This document shows, in pieces, positions 51,875 to 61,433 of a stretch of 64,000 nucleotides of DNA (positions within the stretch are counted from its first letter, which is position 1; every line of letters starts with the position of its first letter). Position numbers and translations under genes: made by a program. The notes under the pieces are model-generated. The model was not told the DNA's origin, ran no database searches, and saw only the letters and a list, made by a program, of their open reading frames with translations. The stretch lies in NCBI RefSeq assembly GCF_001514115.1, contig NZ_KQ948458.1, forward strand, positions 104,497-168,496, read 5' to 3'. This DNA comes from Streptomyces olivochromogenes. Its GTDB lineage: Bacteria; Actinomycetota; Actinomycetes; Streptomycetales; Streptomycetaceae.

Positions 51875-53371
51875 CTCGGGCACGGGGGCCGGTGCGGTCG
51901 CGTTTCTGGGGGTTCTCGCGGTGACCATGAGGCCCGCGACCAGACCGGCCAGGAGCATGATTCCGGCGGCCCACCAGATGGCGACCGTGTAGCCGTGCAC
52001 GACGCCCTCGCGGACGATCAGGGCCTTCCGGGAGGGGTTGGTGAGGTGCGCGGCGATGTACACCGCGCCGCTGGTGGTGGCGATGGTGTTCAGCAGGGCC
52101 GTACCGATCGAACCGCCCACCTGCTGTGAGGTGTTGACGGTCGCGGAGGTCACGCCGGAGTCCTGTGGGGCGACCCCGGCGGTGGCGGTGGCGAAGACCG
52201 GCATGAAGATCAGGCCCATGCCGAGGCCCATCAGGATCAGACCGGGCAGCAGCCGGCCCGCGTAGTCGGCGTCGACCGTGAGGTGGGTGAAGAACAGCAT
52301 CCCGGAGGCCGCGAGGAGTGCTCCGGGGACCATCAGCACGCGCGGTGCCACGCGGCGCAGCAGCCGCGCCGAGATCTGCGTCGTACAGAAGACGATCGCG
52401 GCCGTCATGGGCAGGAAGGCCAGGCCGGCCCACACGGGCGAGTATCCGAGGACGACCTGCAGGTAGTAGGTCATGAACAGGAAAATGCCGAACATGCCGA
52501 TGACGGCGAGGGCCATGGTCAGGAAGCAGCCCGCGCGCGTGCGGTCCTTGATGATGTGGAGCGGGAGCAGCGGGCTCGGGGCCCTCGTCTGCCAGTACAC
52601 GAACGCGGTCAGCAGCGCGACTCCGCCCGCGAGGAGGGCCAGTACCAGCGGGTCCGTCCAGCCGCGCGCCTCCGCCTCGCTGACTCCGTAGACGATCGTG
52701 ACCAGTCCGCCGCAGCCGAGCAGCGCACCGGGGATGTCGAGCCGGGCGCGGGCGTTGCCCGGGGGGTCGGGCAACAGGGCGAACGCGCCGAAGACCCCGA
52801 CGACGGCTATGGGGATGTTGACGTACAGGCACCAGCGCCAGTTCAGGTACTCGGTCAGCAGCCCGCCCATGATGAGTCCGATCGCCGAGCCGCTGCCCGC
52901 GAGGGCGCTGTAGACACCGAAGGCCTTTCCGCGCTCCTTCGGCTGGGTGAAGGTGGTGGTCAGCAGGCTGAGCGCGGAGGGGGCCAGGACGGCGGCGAAG
53001 GCGCCTTGGAGGGCGCGGGCGCCGTAGAGCATGACGGAGTTGGCTGCCGCGCCGCCGATCGCGGAGGCGGTCGCGAAGCCGATGAGGCCGAAGACGAAGG
53101 TGCGTCTGCGGCCGACGAGGTCCGCGATCCGGCCGCCGAGCAGCAGGAGGCCGCCGAAGGCCAGTGTGTACGCGGTGATGACCCACTGCCGGTTGCCGTC
53201 GGACATGCCCAGAGCGCGCTGTGCGGAGGGAAGCGCGATGTTCACTATGGTCGCGTCGAGGACGACCATCAGCTGCGCGAGGGCGATGACCACCAGGCCC
53301 CACCAGCGGCGGGAGTCGGCGCCTTCGGGGGTTCCAGGGGCGCCGCGTTCACCTGATCGGGTGCGGCTCAC
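51863..53371 (-). CDS. MFS drug exporter, EmrB/QacA (DHA2) family
   Basis: 502 aa with about 14 membrane helices. Motif LMVVLDATIVNIALP (about 34-48) in helix 1, motif A GRIADLVGRRR (about 80-90) and motif C-like GSAIGLIMGG mark a proton-driven multidrug exporter. No TetR-type regulator is adjacent. Confidence 0.92.
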   Translation of the reverse strand: MSRTRSGERGAPGTPEGADSRRWWGLVVIALAQLMVVLDATIVNIALPSAQRALGMSDGNRQWVITAYTLAFGGLLLLGGRIADLVGRRRTFVFGLIGFATASAIGGAAANSVMLYGARALQGAFAAVLAPSALSLLTTTFTQPKERGKAFGVYSALAGSGSAIGLIMGGLLTEYLNWRWCLYVNIPIAVVGVFGAFALLPDPPGNARARLDIPGALLGCGGLVTIVYGVSEAEARGWTDPLVLALLAGGVALLTAFVYWQTRAPSPLLPLHIIKDRTRAGCFLTMALAVIGMFGIFLFMTYYLQVVLGYSPVWAGLAFLPMTAAIVFCTTQISARLLRRVAPRVLMVPGALLAASGMLFFTHLTVDADYAGRLLPGLILMGLGMGLIFMPVFATATAGVAPQDSGVTSATVNTSQQVGGSIGTALLNTIATTSGAVYIAAHLTNPSRKALIVREGVVHGYTVAIWWAAGIMLLAGLVAGLMVTARTPRNATAPAPVPESVP

Positions 53372-53428
53372 TTGCCCAGAAGACCATGAATTGGTATGTA
53401 TCGCATCTTTCCGGATGGTGATCCCGAT

Positions 53429-54409
53429 TCATGGCTCCAGAACCACCTTTCCGAGGGTGGCGCGGGTCTCCAGGGCCCGGTGGGCCCCGGCCGCCGCGGC
53501 CAGCGGGAACCGGGTCACGGCCGGGGTGAGGCGGCCCGCGGCGGCTTCGGCGAGGGCCCTCAGCTCCAGTGTGCGGACGGGGTCGGGACCGCCCGCCGCG
53601 CGCAGCATCACGGGGCCGAGGACCTGCTCGGACACCCCCTCCACGAGCAGCGGGCCGCCGTTCTGGATGCCCTCGCCGGACCAGCCGAAGACGAGGTGTT
53701 TCCCGCCGGGGCCGAGCAGGCCGACGGCGGCGCGGGCGACGTCACCGCCGACGCCGTCGAAGACGACGGTGACCGGCTTCCCGTCCAGATGGGCGCGGAC
53801 GCGGTCCGGCCAGCCGCCGTCCTTGTAGTCGACGGCCAGGTCGGCGCCGTTCTCGTGGACGAGGGCCACCTTCTCCGGGCCGCCCGCGAGACCGATCACG
53901 GTGGCACCGGTGTGCCGGGCGTACTGCACGAGCAGGGTGCCGATACCGCCCGCGGCGGCGGGGATCAGGGCCACGGAGCCGGGGCCCAGCTCGGCGAACT
54001 GGAGGATTCCCATCGTCGTACGGCCCGTGCCGATCATGGCGACGGCCTGGGCGAAGTCCAGGTTCTCCGGGATCTCGTGCAGGCGGTCGACGTCGGTGAC
54101 GGCCAGTTCGGCGTAGCCCCCGGGGGCGAACCCGAGGTGGGCGACGACGCGCCTGCCGAGCCAGTGGCCTTCGACGCCCGCGCCGAGGGACTCGACGGTG
54201 CCGGCGACCTCACGGCCGGGGATCGTGGGCAGCGGGGTGGGGGCGGGCGCCGGGCCCCGGGCGCCCGCGCGCAGGGCGGCGTCCAGGAGGTGGACACCGG
54301 CCGCGGCCACGGCGATACGGACCTGCCCCGGGCCCGGCTCGGGATCCTCGGTCTTCTCGTAGGTGAGGTTCTCGGCCGGGCCGAAGGTGTGCAGGCGGAT
54401 GGCGTGCAT
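53429..54409 (-). CDS. Zn-free quinone oxidoreductase (MDR family)
   Basis: A 326-aa NADPH-dependent enzyme. The GroES-like N-terminus has GREVAGTVESLGAGVEG (about 64-80) and the Rossmann loop is AAAGGIGTLLVQYAR (about 150-164), the QOR AxxGGxG pattern. Cys/His ligands for zinc are missing, as expected for QOR. The tail GAHRALETRATLGKVVL is typical. It probably reduces quinones or enones. Confidence 0.9.
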   Translation of the reverse strand: MHAIRLHTFGPAENLTYEKTEDPEPGPGQVRIAVAAAGVHLLDAALRAGARGPAPAPTPLPTIPGREVAGTVESLGAGVEGHWLGRRVVAHLGFAPGGYAELAVTDVDRLHEIPENLDFAQAVAMIGTGRTTMGILQFAELGPGSVALIPAAAGGIGTLLVQYARHTGATVIGLAGGPEKVALVHENGADLAVDYKDGGWPDRVRAHLDGKPVTVVFDGVGGDVARAAVGLLGPGGKHLVFGWSGEGIQNGGPLLVEGVSEQVLGPVMLRAAGGPDPVRTLELRALAEAAAGRLTPAVTRFPLAAAAGAHRALETRATLGKVVLEP

Positions 54410-54547
54410 GACGGTCTCCCTCGCTGACGTGGTGCGGCTCAGCGTTCAGCCTCAAGCGCGCTCGAGGTCAAGGCGCGGGTGCGGGGTGTGCGTGGTCGCA
54501 GGCGCGGGTCGGGGGCGTTGTCAGTGGCGGAGTGCAGGATGGGGGGC

Positions 54548-55243
54548 ATGGTGCGCAAAGCGGCGGGCAGGGCGGGCGGGCGGGGCCAGGGGGCGCGGCG
54601 GCCGGAGGTGCGGCTGCCGCCGCTGGAACCCCATGACGGCTCCGAGCTGGAGCCGGACGGGGACTATGACGGGCTGGAGTTCCGGGAGGCGGACTTCGCC
54701 GGGCAGGACGGCGCGGGCGCGACCTTCATGGACTGCGCCCTGACGGGGTGCGCGCTGGACGAGACGCGACTGCGCCACGCGCGCCTGCTCGACTCGGTCC
54801 TGACGGGCATACGGGGCGTGGGCACCGATCTCGCCGAGTCGACCTTGCGCGACGTCGAGTTGGTGGACGCCCGCCTGGGCGGGGTGCAGTTGCACGGGGC
54901 GGTGCTGGAGCGGGTCCTGATCCGCGGCGGCAAGATCGACTATCTGAACCTGCGCAAGGCCCGGCTCAAGGACGTCGTCTTCGAGGGATGCGTGCTGGTC
55001 GAGCCGGATTTCGGGGCCGCCCGGCTGGAGCGCGTGGAGTTCGTGGACTGCGTCCTGAAGGGGGCGGACCTGACCGCGGCCACCCTGACGGACGTGGACC
55101 TGCGCCACGCGGCGGAGCTGGACATCGCGCGGGGCGTGGACCGGCTGGCGGGGGCGGTGATCAGTCCGAGCCAGTTGCTCGACCTGGCGCCCGTGTTCGC
55201 CGCGGCGCTGGGGGTGCGGGTGGACGGGGGACCGGCAGAGTAG
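54548..55243 (+). CDS. Pentapeptide-repeat protein
   Basis: A 231-aa protein. From about residue 50 to 195 it shows A(D/N)LxX repeats (EFREADFAGQDGAGATFMDC; DLAESTLRDVELVDARLGGV; EFVDCVLKGADLTAATLTDV), which form a right-handed quadrilateral helix. A helical C-terminal cap includes SPSQLLDLAPVFAAALGV. The charged N-terminus is disordered. Role unknown; some relatives mimic DNA and protect gyrase. Confidence 0.88.
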   Translation: MVRKAAGRAGGRGQGARRPEVRLPPLEPHDGSELEPDGDYDGLEFREADFAGQDGAGATFMDCALTGCALDETRLRHARLLDSVLTGIRGVGTDLAESTLRDVELVDARLGGVQLHGAVLERVLIRGGKIDYLNLRKARLKDVVFEGCVLVEPDFGAARLERVEFVDCVLKGADLTAATLTDVDLRHAAELDIARGVDRLAGAVISPSQLLDLAPVFAAALGVRVDGGPAE

Positions 55244-55301
55244 GCCGGGGGTACGGGACTGGACGGAGCGACTCGGTCCCGCTCGGTCCGGGGGAACGCT
55301 C

Positions 55302-55802
55302 TCAGTCCACGCGGGGGAAGCGGGCCTGGAGGGTCCAGATCGCCGGGTTCTCGGCGAGGTCGTCGTGCAGGTCCGTGAGGTCGGCGATCAGGTCGTGCAG
55401 GAAGTCGCGGGCCTCGCGGCGCAGTGCGGAGTGGGAGAAGGTCAGCGGCTCCTCGTCGCCCGGCATCCAGTCGGCCTCGATGTCCACCCAGCCGAAGCGC
55501 CGCTCGAAGAGCATGCGGTCCGTCGACTCGGTGAAGTCGAGCTCCGCGTGCTGGGGGCGCGAGGCCCGGCTGCCGCGCGGGTCCCGGTCGAGCTGCTCCA
55601 CGATGTCGCACAGGGCCCACGCGAAGTCGAGCACCGGCACCCATCCCCAGGCTGTGGACAGCTCCCGGTCCGCCTTGGCGTCGGCGAGATAGACGTCACC
55701 GCAGAACAGGTCGTGCCGCAGCGCGTGGACGTCCGCGCGGCGGTAGTCGGTCTGCGGGGGGTCCGGGAAGCGGTTGGAGAGGGCGTAGCCGATGTCGAGC
55801 AC
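55302..55802 (-). CDS. Hypothetical cytosolic protein
   Basis: A 166-aa protein. MLDIGYALSNRFPDPPQTDY, then HDLFCGDVYLADAKADRELS and AWALCDIVEQLDRDP, ending FLHDLIADLTDLHDDLAENP. The family is conserved in Streptomyces as I recall, without known role. The GTG at 55802 is a guess; the frame is open upstream and no strong ribosome site is seen. Confidence 0.65.
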   Translation of the reverse strand: MLDIGYALSNRFPDPPQTDYRRADVHALRHDLFCGDVYLADAKADRELSTAWGWVPVLDFAWALCDIVEQLDRDPRGSRASRPQHAELDFTESTDRMLFERRFGWVDIEADWMPGDEEPLTFSHSALRREARDFLHDLIADLTDLHDDLAENPAIWTLQARFPRVD

Positions 55803-55965
55803 GTAGGTGATGGTGTCATGGGCCTGGGGGAGGGGACACGGCTCCGGGGCGCGGGGCTGTGACAATGCGGCTCCGCCGCGCGGGCGCGACCCGGCCCCAC
55901 CGGCCGGGCCCTCGGCGGGGTGCGTGGCCCGGGTGGGGTTGCCGGGGCCTCGTAGGATCGCTGGT

Positions 55966-57396
55966 GTGCCCCGATCTTCCCTCGCCGTCCGCTTTGCTCC
56001 GGCCCCGGCCCTCGCCCTCGCTCTCGCGCTCACCCTCACCGCGTGCGGCGGCGGTGGTGGTGTGCACGGCAAGCCCGGGGCCACCGGGGTCCGGGATCCG
56101 TACTTCCCGAAGATGGGCAATGGTGGCTACGACGTCACGCACTACGCCCTGACCCTCTCCTACGACCCCAAGGCGCACCACCTCGACGGCACCGCCGAGA
56201 TCACCGCCCGGGCCACCCAGAACCTCAGCGCCTTCGACCTGGATCTGAAGGGCATGGACGTCGCCGCCGTCACCGTCGAGGGCAAGGAGGCCCGCTGGAA
56301 CCGGGCGGGCCAGGAGCTGACCGTGCGCCCGCACACCGACCTCGACAAGGGCGAGACGTTCCGCGCGACGGTCCGCTACTCGGGCACCCCTGAGACGCTC
56401 ACCGACCGGGACGGCTCGCAGGAGGGCTGGCTGCGCACCGCCGACGGTGCTCTCGCCCTGGGTGAACCCACCGGCTCGATGGCCTGGTTCCCCGGCAACC
56501 ACCACCCCTCCGACAAGGCGACGTACGACATCGCCGTCACCGTCCCGAAGGACCTGCAGGCGGTCTCCAACGGTGAGTTGACGAGCGAGACGACGGCGGC
56601 CGACGGCCGCAGGACCTTCACCTGGCACACCGCCGAACCGATGGCGAGCTATGTCGCCACGGTCGCGATCGGCCGGTACGTCATCATGCGCTCGACGACG
56701 AAGAACGGCCTGCCCGTGTACGTGGCGGTGGACCCGACGCAGACCGCGGCCGCGAAGAAGGTGCTGTCCGAGATCCCCGAGATCATGGAGTGGGAGGCGT
56801 ACAACTTCGGCCCGTACCCCTTCTCCTCGACGGGCGCGATCGTGGACCGCGGCGACGACGCGGGCTACGCCCTGGAGACCCAGACCCGCCCCGTCTTCCC
56901 CGGCGCCCCGGACACCGGCATCCTCGTCCACGAACTGGCCCACCAGTGGTACGGCGACTCCGTCACGCCCAAGTCCTGGCAGGACATGTGGCTCAACGAG
57001 GGCTTCGCCACGTACGCGGAGTGGCTGTACCAGGAGGACCACGACGGCGAGAGCGCCGACGAGATCTTCAACTCCCTCTACCGGGGCGACTACTACGGCA
57101 CCCCCGAGAAGAACAAGGCGGTCTGGGCCTTCCCGCCCGCCAAGCCCTCCAGCGCGGCCCACATCTCCGACCCGCCCGTCTACGACCGTGGCGCGATGGT
57201 CCTGCACAAGATCCGCCGGACCGTCGGCGACGACACGTTCTACGACATCATCCAGGGCTGGGCCGCCACCCACCGCCACGCCAACGTGTCCACGGCCGAC
57301 TTCACGGCCTACGTCGAGAAGAAGGCCCCGGACAAGGACTTCAGCGGCATCTGGAAGGACTGGCTGTACGGAGAGGGCAAGCCGCCCCGGGCGTGA
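55966..57396 (+). CDS. M1-family zinc metallopeptidase, lipoprotein
   Basis: 476 aa. The signal peptide ends in a lipobox LTACGG, so it is membrane-anchored outside. The zinc site is HELAHQWYGD (His322, Glu323, His326) with Glu345 in NEGFATYAEW, spaced as in M1 enzymes. The exopeptidase GAMEN motif is replaced by ALETQTRP, so aminopeptidase activity may differ. The fourth (ERAP-like) domain is absent, giving a short M1 form common in actinobacteria. Confidence 0.92.
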   Translation: MPRSSLAVRFAPAPALALALALTLTACGGGGGVHGKPGATGVRDPYFPKMGNGGYDVTHYALTLSYDPKAHHLDGTAEITARATQNLSAFDLDLKGMDVAAVTVEGKEARWNRAGQELTVRPHTDLDKGETFRATVRYSGTPETLTDRDGSQEGWLRTADGALALGEPTGSMAWFPGNHHPSDKATYDIAVTVPKDLQAVSNGELTSETTAADGRRTFTWHTAEPMASYVATVAIGRYVIMRSTTKNGLPVYVAVDPTQTAAAKKVLSEIPEIMEWEAYNFGPYPFSSTGAIVDRGDDAGYALETQTRPVFPGAPDTGILVHELAHQWYGDSVTPKSWQDMWLNEGFATYAEWLYQEDHDGESADEIFNSLYRGDYYGTPEKNKAVWAFPPAKPSSAAHISDPPVYDRGAMVLHKIRRTVGDDTFYDIIQGWAATHRHANVSTADFTAYVEKKAPDKDFSGIWKDWLYGEGKPPRA

Positions 57397-57397
57397 C

Positions 57398-57934
57398 TCA
57401 GGTCCTCCCGTTCAGCGCTTTGCGCAGTACCGCGCAGGGGCGGCCCAGTTGGCGGTCCTCGCGGTGTCCGATGGTCTCGTAGCCGAGGGTGGTCCAGAAG
57501 GCCAGGCCCTGGGGGTTGTTGTCGAGGACGGCGAGGCGGGTGGCGTCTCGGCCGGTGCGGCGGAACCGCTCCTCGACGAGTGCCGCGAGTTCACGCCCGT
57601 ACCCCTTCCGCCGCTCCCGCGCGTCCACGATCAGCAGTCCGATCCACGGATCCGGATCGGTGGGGTCGGGGTGGTGCGCGAGGGTGATCGCGACCCCGAC
57701 GAGCCGCCCCGCGCTCCGCGCGAGCAGCACCTCGGCCCCCGGATGTGCCATCTCCTCGGTGAGCGCCGCCGCGACCTGCTCCGGCCGGATGTCGTGGGCG
57801 TCGGGGAAGTCCCCGCTGAGGGAGAAGAACTCGTGCTGGGAGGCGTAGAGGGAGGTGAGTTCGGTGAGGACGGCGACGGGGATGTCGTGGCCGGGTACGA
57901 GGGCTTCGAGAATCACGCGGTGCAGGCTAGCCAA
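57398..57934 (-). CDS. GNAT acetyltransferase
   Basis: A 178-aa protein with the acetyl-CoA motif VDARERRKGYGRELAALVEE (about 108-127), a preceding GLLIV strand and DNNPQGLAFWTTLGYETIG (about 139-157). Substrate unknown. It is tail-to-tail with the M1 peptidase gene with one base between stops. Confidence 0.85.
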   Translation of the reverse strand: MASLHRVILEALVPGHDIPVAVLTELTSLYASQHEFFSLSGDFPDAHDIRPEQVAAALTEEMAHPGAEVLLARSAGRLVGVAITLAHHPDPTDPDPWIGLLIVDARERRKGYGRELAALVEERFRRTGRDATRLAVLDNNPQGLAFWTTLGYETIGHREDRQLGRPCAVLRKALNGRT

Positions 57935-58020
57935 TCGGTCCCGTCGTCACCTGGTGCAGGCCGGCCGGTCGGTCCCGTGCCCGGTGGTGGCCGGGCACGG
58001 GTGGGGAGGAGCGGGGACGG

Positions 58021-58854
58021 TCAGGTCTCGTCAGGGGTGGACGGGGGTCGGGGGCCGCCGAATCCGTGTGCGGAGAGGTCGAACCAGTTGCCCTCCGGGT
58101 CCATGGCCCGGTACTCGGCGAAGGGGCGGTCGGTGAAGCGTTCGGCGGGCTTGTCCGTGCCCGCTTCGACCAGCGCCGCCGAGGTGGCTTCCGTGTCGGA
58201 GATGTGGAAGCCGAAGTGGTTCATGCCGAGCGGGGTGTCGCCGTCGAGGCGGTGCTTGATGAGGGCCAGGGAGAGGTAGCCGTCGGAGAGGAAGCAACTG
58301 CCGTCGGGGTCCCGGTGGAAGAGTTCCATCGAGAAGACCGAGGTGTAGAAGGCGGCCAGTCTCTCCGGGTCCTTGGCGACGATCGCCAGGTGGCGGAGCC
58401 TCGGACGGGCCTGTTCGGACTCGGTGGGCTGCGGCACGGCGGCTGTCTCCTTCGGGATCGCCGGGATCATGTTGTGGAACGCGGTGAGGTGCCAGTCCCC
58501 GGTGGCGGTCCGCTCCGCCATGGCCAAGGCGTGTGTCTTCACCAGGGGCGCGCCCGCGGCGGTGAGGATCGTCGACTCGGCCTCGACCGTCGCCAGGCCG
58601 GGGCGCAGGTGACGGACCGCGACGATCCTCGCGTCCAGGCGCGTCGAGGCGTACTGGGTGCGGAACAGACGGTCGTGGCCGGCCGCGATGCCCGCCCGGC
58701 CCGGCGGTTTGTCCCCCCGCACGGTGGTGAAGTCGCAGTCCGGGGAGAAGACGGAGGCGAAGAGCGCGGCGTCGGCCGATGCCCAGGCGCGGGCCATCGT
58801 TTTCCACAGGGCGTGGATCGCGTGCGTTTCGGCGGTCGTCATGACGTCAGACAC
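58021..58854 (-). CDS. SnoaL-like plus VOC (glyoxalase) fusion protein
   Basis: 277 aa. Residues 1-130 form a cone-shaped SnoaL/SgcJ-type domain (AIHALWKTMARAWASADAAL; DWHLTAFHNMIP). Residues 150-270 form a VOC domain (RLRHLAIVAKDPERLAAFYT; GMNHFGFHISD; MDPEGNWFDLSAHG) with His/Glu positions for a metal. It may bind or modify a small aromatic or antibiotic molecule. It overlaps the next gene upstream by 8 nt. Confidence 0.82.
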   Translation of the reverse strand: MSDVMTTAETHAIHALWKTMARAWASADAALFASVFSPDCDFTTVRGDKPPGRAGIAAGHDRLFRTQYASTRLDARIVAVRHLRPGLATVEAESTILTAAGAPLVKTHALAMAERTATGDWHLTAFHNMIPAIPKETAAVPQPTESEQARPRLRHLAIVAKDPERLAAFYTSVFSMELFHRDPDGSCFLSDGYLSLALIKHRLDGDTPLGMNHFGFHISDTEATSAALVEAGTDKPAERFTDRPFAEYRAMDPEGNWFDLSAHGFGGPRPPSTPDET

Positions 58855-59494
58855 CTACCGCGGTGCTCGTACGGACGCGCAGGGGGAGTTCGGTGCAGTC
58901 GCCGTCGAGGTGTTCGGCCGGGGGCGGGGCCCAGGCCGCGAGCGCGTGGTAGAACGCGTCGGCCCGGCGCTCCAGGTAGCAGATGATGTTGATCGGCCAG
59001 GCCGTCTGCCCGAAGACATGGCGGTCCATGGGGGTGGGGCGCTCGCTGAGAACGACGGCGCGTTCCTGCGGCGGCCCCAGGCGGTGCCAGTCGGGGTGCA
59101 TGTGGATGGAGCCCAGCAGTTCCAGGCCCAGGGCGTCCGCTTCCTTGGAGGCCTTGAGGAGGTCCCGGGAGTCGATCCACCAGGCGCGGTGCTCGTTCTC
59201 GTAGGCCGGTCCGAAGCGGGGCACGATCGTCTCGCTGAACTCGAGGCGGGCGGCCGGGTCCGAGGTGCGGGCGTTGCGGCCGAAGGCCACGCGTTCGATG
59301 TGGAGGGTGCCCCGGCCGGCGTTGCCCAGGAGGAGGGCGAAGCAGGGGAGGGGGGTGCGGGGGGTGATGAGCTGGTACTCGGTGACCGCGGCGGTGAGGA
59401 AGTCGTCGAGCGCCTGGTTGTCCATCAGGACGGTGGGGGGAGCGCTGTCGTTCGTACAGTGCTCGTCCGATAAGTCGGACAGGGAGTGGGACAT
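58847..59494 (-). CDS. JAB/MPN-like protein
   Basis: 215 aa. The segment ELLGSIHMHPDWHRLGPPQE (about 137-156) followed by SERPTPMD resembles a JAMM metal site (H-x-H-P with downstream Ser and Asp). The start has a linker MSHSLSDLSDEHCTND. If active it would be a zinc isopeptidase; the spacing is not fully canonical. It is co-translated with the SnoaL-VOC gene. Confidence 0.6.
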   Translation of the reverse strand: MSHSLSDLSDEHCTNDSAPPTVLMDNQALDDFLTAAVTEYQLITPRTPLPCFALLLGNAGRGTLHIERVAFGRNARTSDPAARLEFSETIVPRFGPAYENEHRAWWIDSRDLLKASKEADALGLELLGSIHMHPDWHRLGPPQERAVVLSERPTPMDRHVFGQTAWPINIICYLERRADAFYHALAAWAPPPAEHLDGDCTELPLRVRTSTAVGV

Positions 59495-59637
59495 GAGGTG
59501 GGAGCTCCGTTTCCCGTGGGGGGTGAGCGGGACGCCCGAGAGCCTAGAGGTGAATGCTTGAAGGTTTCAGTACCTTGCTCGGAACGTGGGGATATCCCTA
59601 CGGAGGCAGGGAGCGGGGTGTGGACGGCGGGAACGCT

Positions 59638-59675
59638 AGGAGCCCCTGGTCCGGTGTCCCGGGCCAGGGGCTCCT
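59638..59675. terminator. Terminator after terD
   Basis: AGGAGCCCCTGG (59638-59649) pairs exactly with CCAGGGGCTCCT (59664-59675). Confidence 0.88.
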
Positions 59676-59693
59676 TCAACCGCCTTGAACGGA

Positions 59694-60269
59694 TCAGACG
59701 TTGACGCCGAAGTCCTGGGCGATGCCCACGAGGCCCGAGGCGTAGCCCTGGCCGACAGCGCGGAACTTCCACTCCGCGCCGTTGCGGTACAGCTCGCCGA
59801 AGACCATGGCGGTCTCGGTGGCGGCGTCCTCGCTCAGGTCGTAGCGAGCGATCTCGGCGCCGCCGGCCTGGTTGATGATGCGGATGTAGGCGTTGCGGAC
59901 CTGGCCGAAGTTCTGCGAGCGGTTCTCCGCGTCGTAGATCGAGACCGGGAAGACGATCTTGTCGACGTCGGCGGGGAGGCCCGCCAGGTTGACGTTGATC
60001 GCCTCGTCGTCGCCCGCGCCCTCGCCCGTGCGGTTGTCGCCGGTGTGGACGATGGTCTGGTCCGGGGTCTGCTTGTTGTTGAAGAAGACGAAGTGACCGT
60101 CGGAGTAGACCTTGCCCTGGGGGTTGACCGCGATGGCCGAGGCGTCGAGGTCGAAGTCGGTGCCCGTGGTGGTGCGGACGTCCCAGCCGAGGCCCACGGT
60201 GACGGCGGTCAGGCCCGGAGCCTCCTTGGTGAGCGAGACGTTGCCACCCTTGGACAGGCTTACAGCCAT
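59694..60269 (-). CDS. terD: TerD-family calcium-binding stress protein
   Basis: A 191-aa protein. It starts MAVSLSKGGNVSLTKEAPGL, then the Ca-binding FDLDASAIAV near 39-48 and the GDNRTGEGAGDDEAI loop near 75-89. Members confer tellurite resistance and affect differentiation in Streptomyces. The ATG at 60269 has GGGA upstream; the frame extends further 5' without support. Confidence 0.95.
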   Translation of the reverse strand: MAVSLSKGGNVSLTKEAPGLTAVTVGLGWDVRTTTGTDFDLDASAIAVNPQGKVYSDGHFVFFNNKQTPDQTIVHTGDNRTGEGAGDDEAINVNLAGLPADVDKIVFPVSIYDAENRSQNFGQVRNAYIRIINQAGGAEIARYDLSEDAATETAMVFGELYRNGAEWKFRAVGQGYASGLVGIAQDFGVNV

Positions 60270-60473
60270 TGTTGGGAGTCCCTTCCCTCGTTGCGTACGT
60301 GCGCTGTGCCCGTACGTATGGGCTTCGTACGGGCACGAAGCTACAGCTACACCTAAGAACGCCAAGAGGGGTGTCGAAGGTTCCTGCCCTCTTTACTTTC
60401 TTTACCCTCTTGGCGGATTCCTGACGGCGAAAACGGGGTGACGTGGACCGGACATCCACGCGACCATGGACCC

Positions 60474-60902
60474 ATGCCTGGTCCTTACGTCATCCGCGGC
60501 TCCGTCTCCCTCCCCGAGGCCGAGCTCCTGTGGCGTTTCTCCCGCTCCAGCGGGCCCGGCGGGCAGCACGTCAACACCAGTGACTCGCAGGTCGAGCTGA
60601 GGTTCGACCTCGCGAAGACCGAGGCGCTGCCCCCGGTCTGGAAGGAGCGCGCCCTCGCCAAGCTCGCCGGGCGGCTCGTCGACGGCGTCATCGGCGTCCG
60701 CGCGTCCGAGCACCGGTCGCAGTGGCGCAACCGGGAGACCGCGGCCGTACGGCTCGCCTCCCTGCTTGCCGAGGCCACCGCGCCACCGCCCAAGCCCCGC
60801 CGGGCCACCCGCATCCCCCGGGGGATCAACGAGCGGCGGCTGCGCGAGAAGAAGCAGCGCTCCGACACCAAGCGGGGCCGCTCCGGACGTGACTGGGGCT
60901 AG
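60474..60902 (+). CDS. arfB: Alternative ribosome-rescue factor ArfB
   Basis: A 142-aa class I release-factor-like hydrolase. The GGQ loop is RSSGPGGQHVNTSDSQVEL (GGQ at 29-31). The basic C-terminal tail (RRATRIPRGINERRLREKKQ) would enter the empty mRNA channel of stalled ribosomes. The ATG at 60474 gives the usual length. Confidence 0.93.
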   Translation: MPGPYVIRGSVSLPEAELLWRFSRSSGPGGQHVNTSDSQVELRFDLAKTEALPPVWKERALAKLAGRLVDGVIGVRASEHRSQWRNRETAAVRLASLLAEATAPPPKPRRATRIPRGINERRLREKKQRSDTKRGRSGRDWG

Positions 60903-60905
60903 GAG

Positions 60906-60998
60906 CACCCGAGGCACCCGCGGCACCTGAAGCACCCGAGGCACGCGAGGCACCCGAGGCACCCGCGTGTCTTCCGTGGGTGTGTCTTCCGTGGGCGT
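60906..60998. repeat. 9-bp and 15-bp tandem repeats after arfB
   Basis: Seven units of CACCCGAGG (60906-60968) are followed by two exact-length units of GTCTTCCGTGGGTGT (60969-60998; second with C for T). They lie in the 159-bp spacer before the next gene. Confidence 0.9.
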
Positions 60999-61061
60999 GT
61001 CGGCCACTGCGTGGGTATGAGGCGACAGGCCTTTGTGCCGAGTTGTCGCTAATCTCATGGA

Positions 61062-61349
61062 ATGGACGGATACGAGGACAGGGCGCACCTGGAGTGGTGG
61101 GCCAATCGATCGACCTGCCTGGCGCGGATCCCCGTCCGGTTGCGGCAGGCCGCCGTGCCCGACGCCCGTGCGTGGGACGCCGTCGTCTCCGCGCCGCTGG
61201 ACAGTGGCGCGCGTGAGGACATGCAGTTCCTGATCGAGGCCAGTCCGTACTTCACCCTCCGCTTCGCGGACGATTCCGTGAACGAGGTCGAAGTGGAGCG
61301 CTCCGGGGACGGCAGCCGACTGCGACTGAGCGCCGTCCCGGAGACGTGA
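61062..61349 (+). CDS. Small hypothetical protein
   Basis: A 95-aa acidic protein: MDGYEDRAHLEWWANRSTCL, RIPVRLRQAAVPDARAWDAV and a beta-rich end YFTLRFADDSVNEVEVERS. No family recognised beyond conservation in this gene neighbourhood as I recall. Confidence 0.7.
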   Translation: MDGYEDRAHLEWWANRSTCLARIPVRLRQAAVPDARAWDAVVSAPLDSGAREDMQFLIEASPYFTLRFADDSVNEVEVERSGDGSRLRLSAVPET

Positions 61350-61433
61350 CGTCACATCAGGGGGCCGCGGTCCGTCAATGCCATGACGGGCAAGTCCGTG
61401 CCGGACCGCGGTGGCGACCAGGAGATGCGACGT

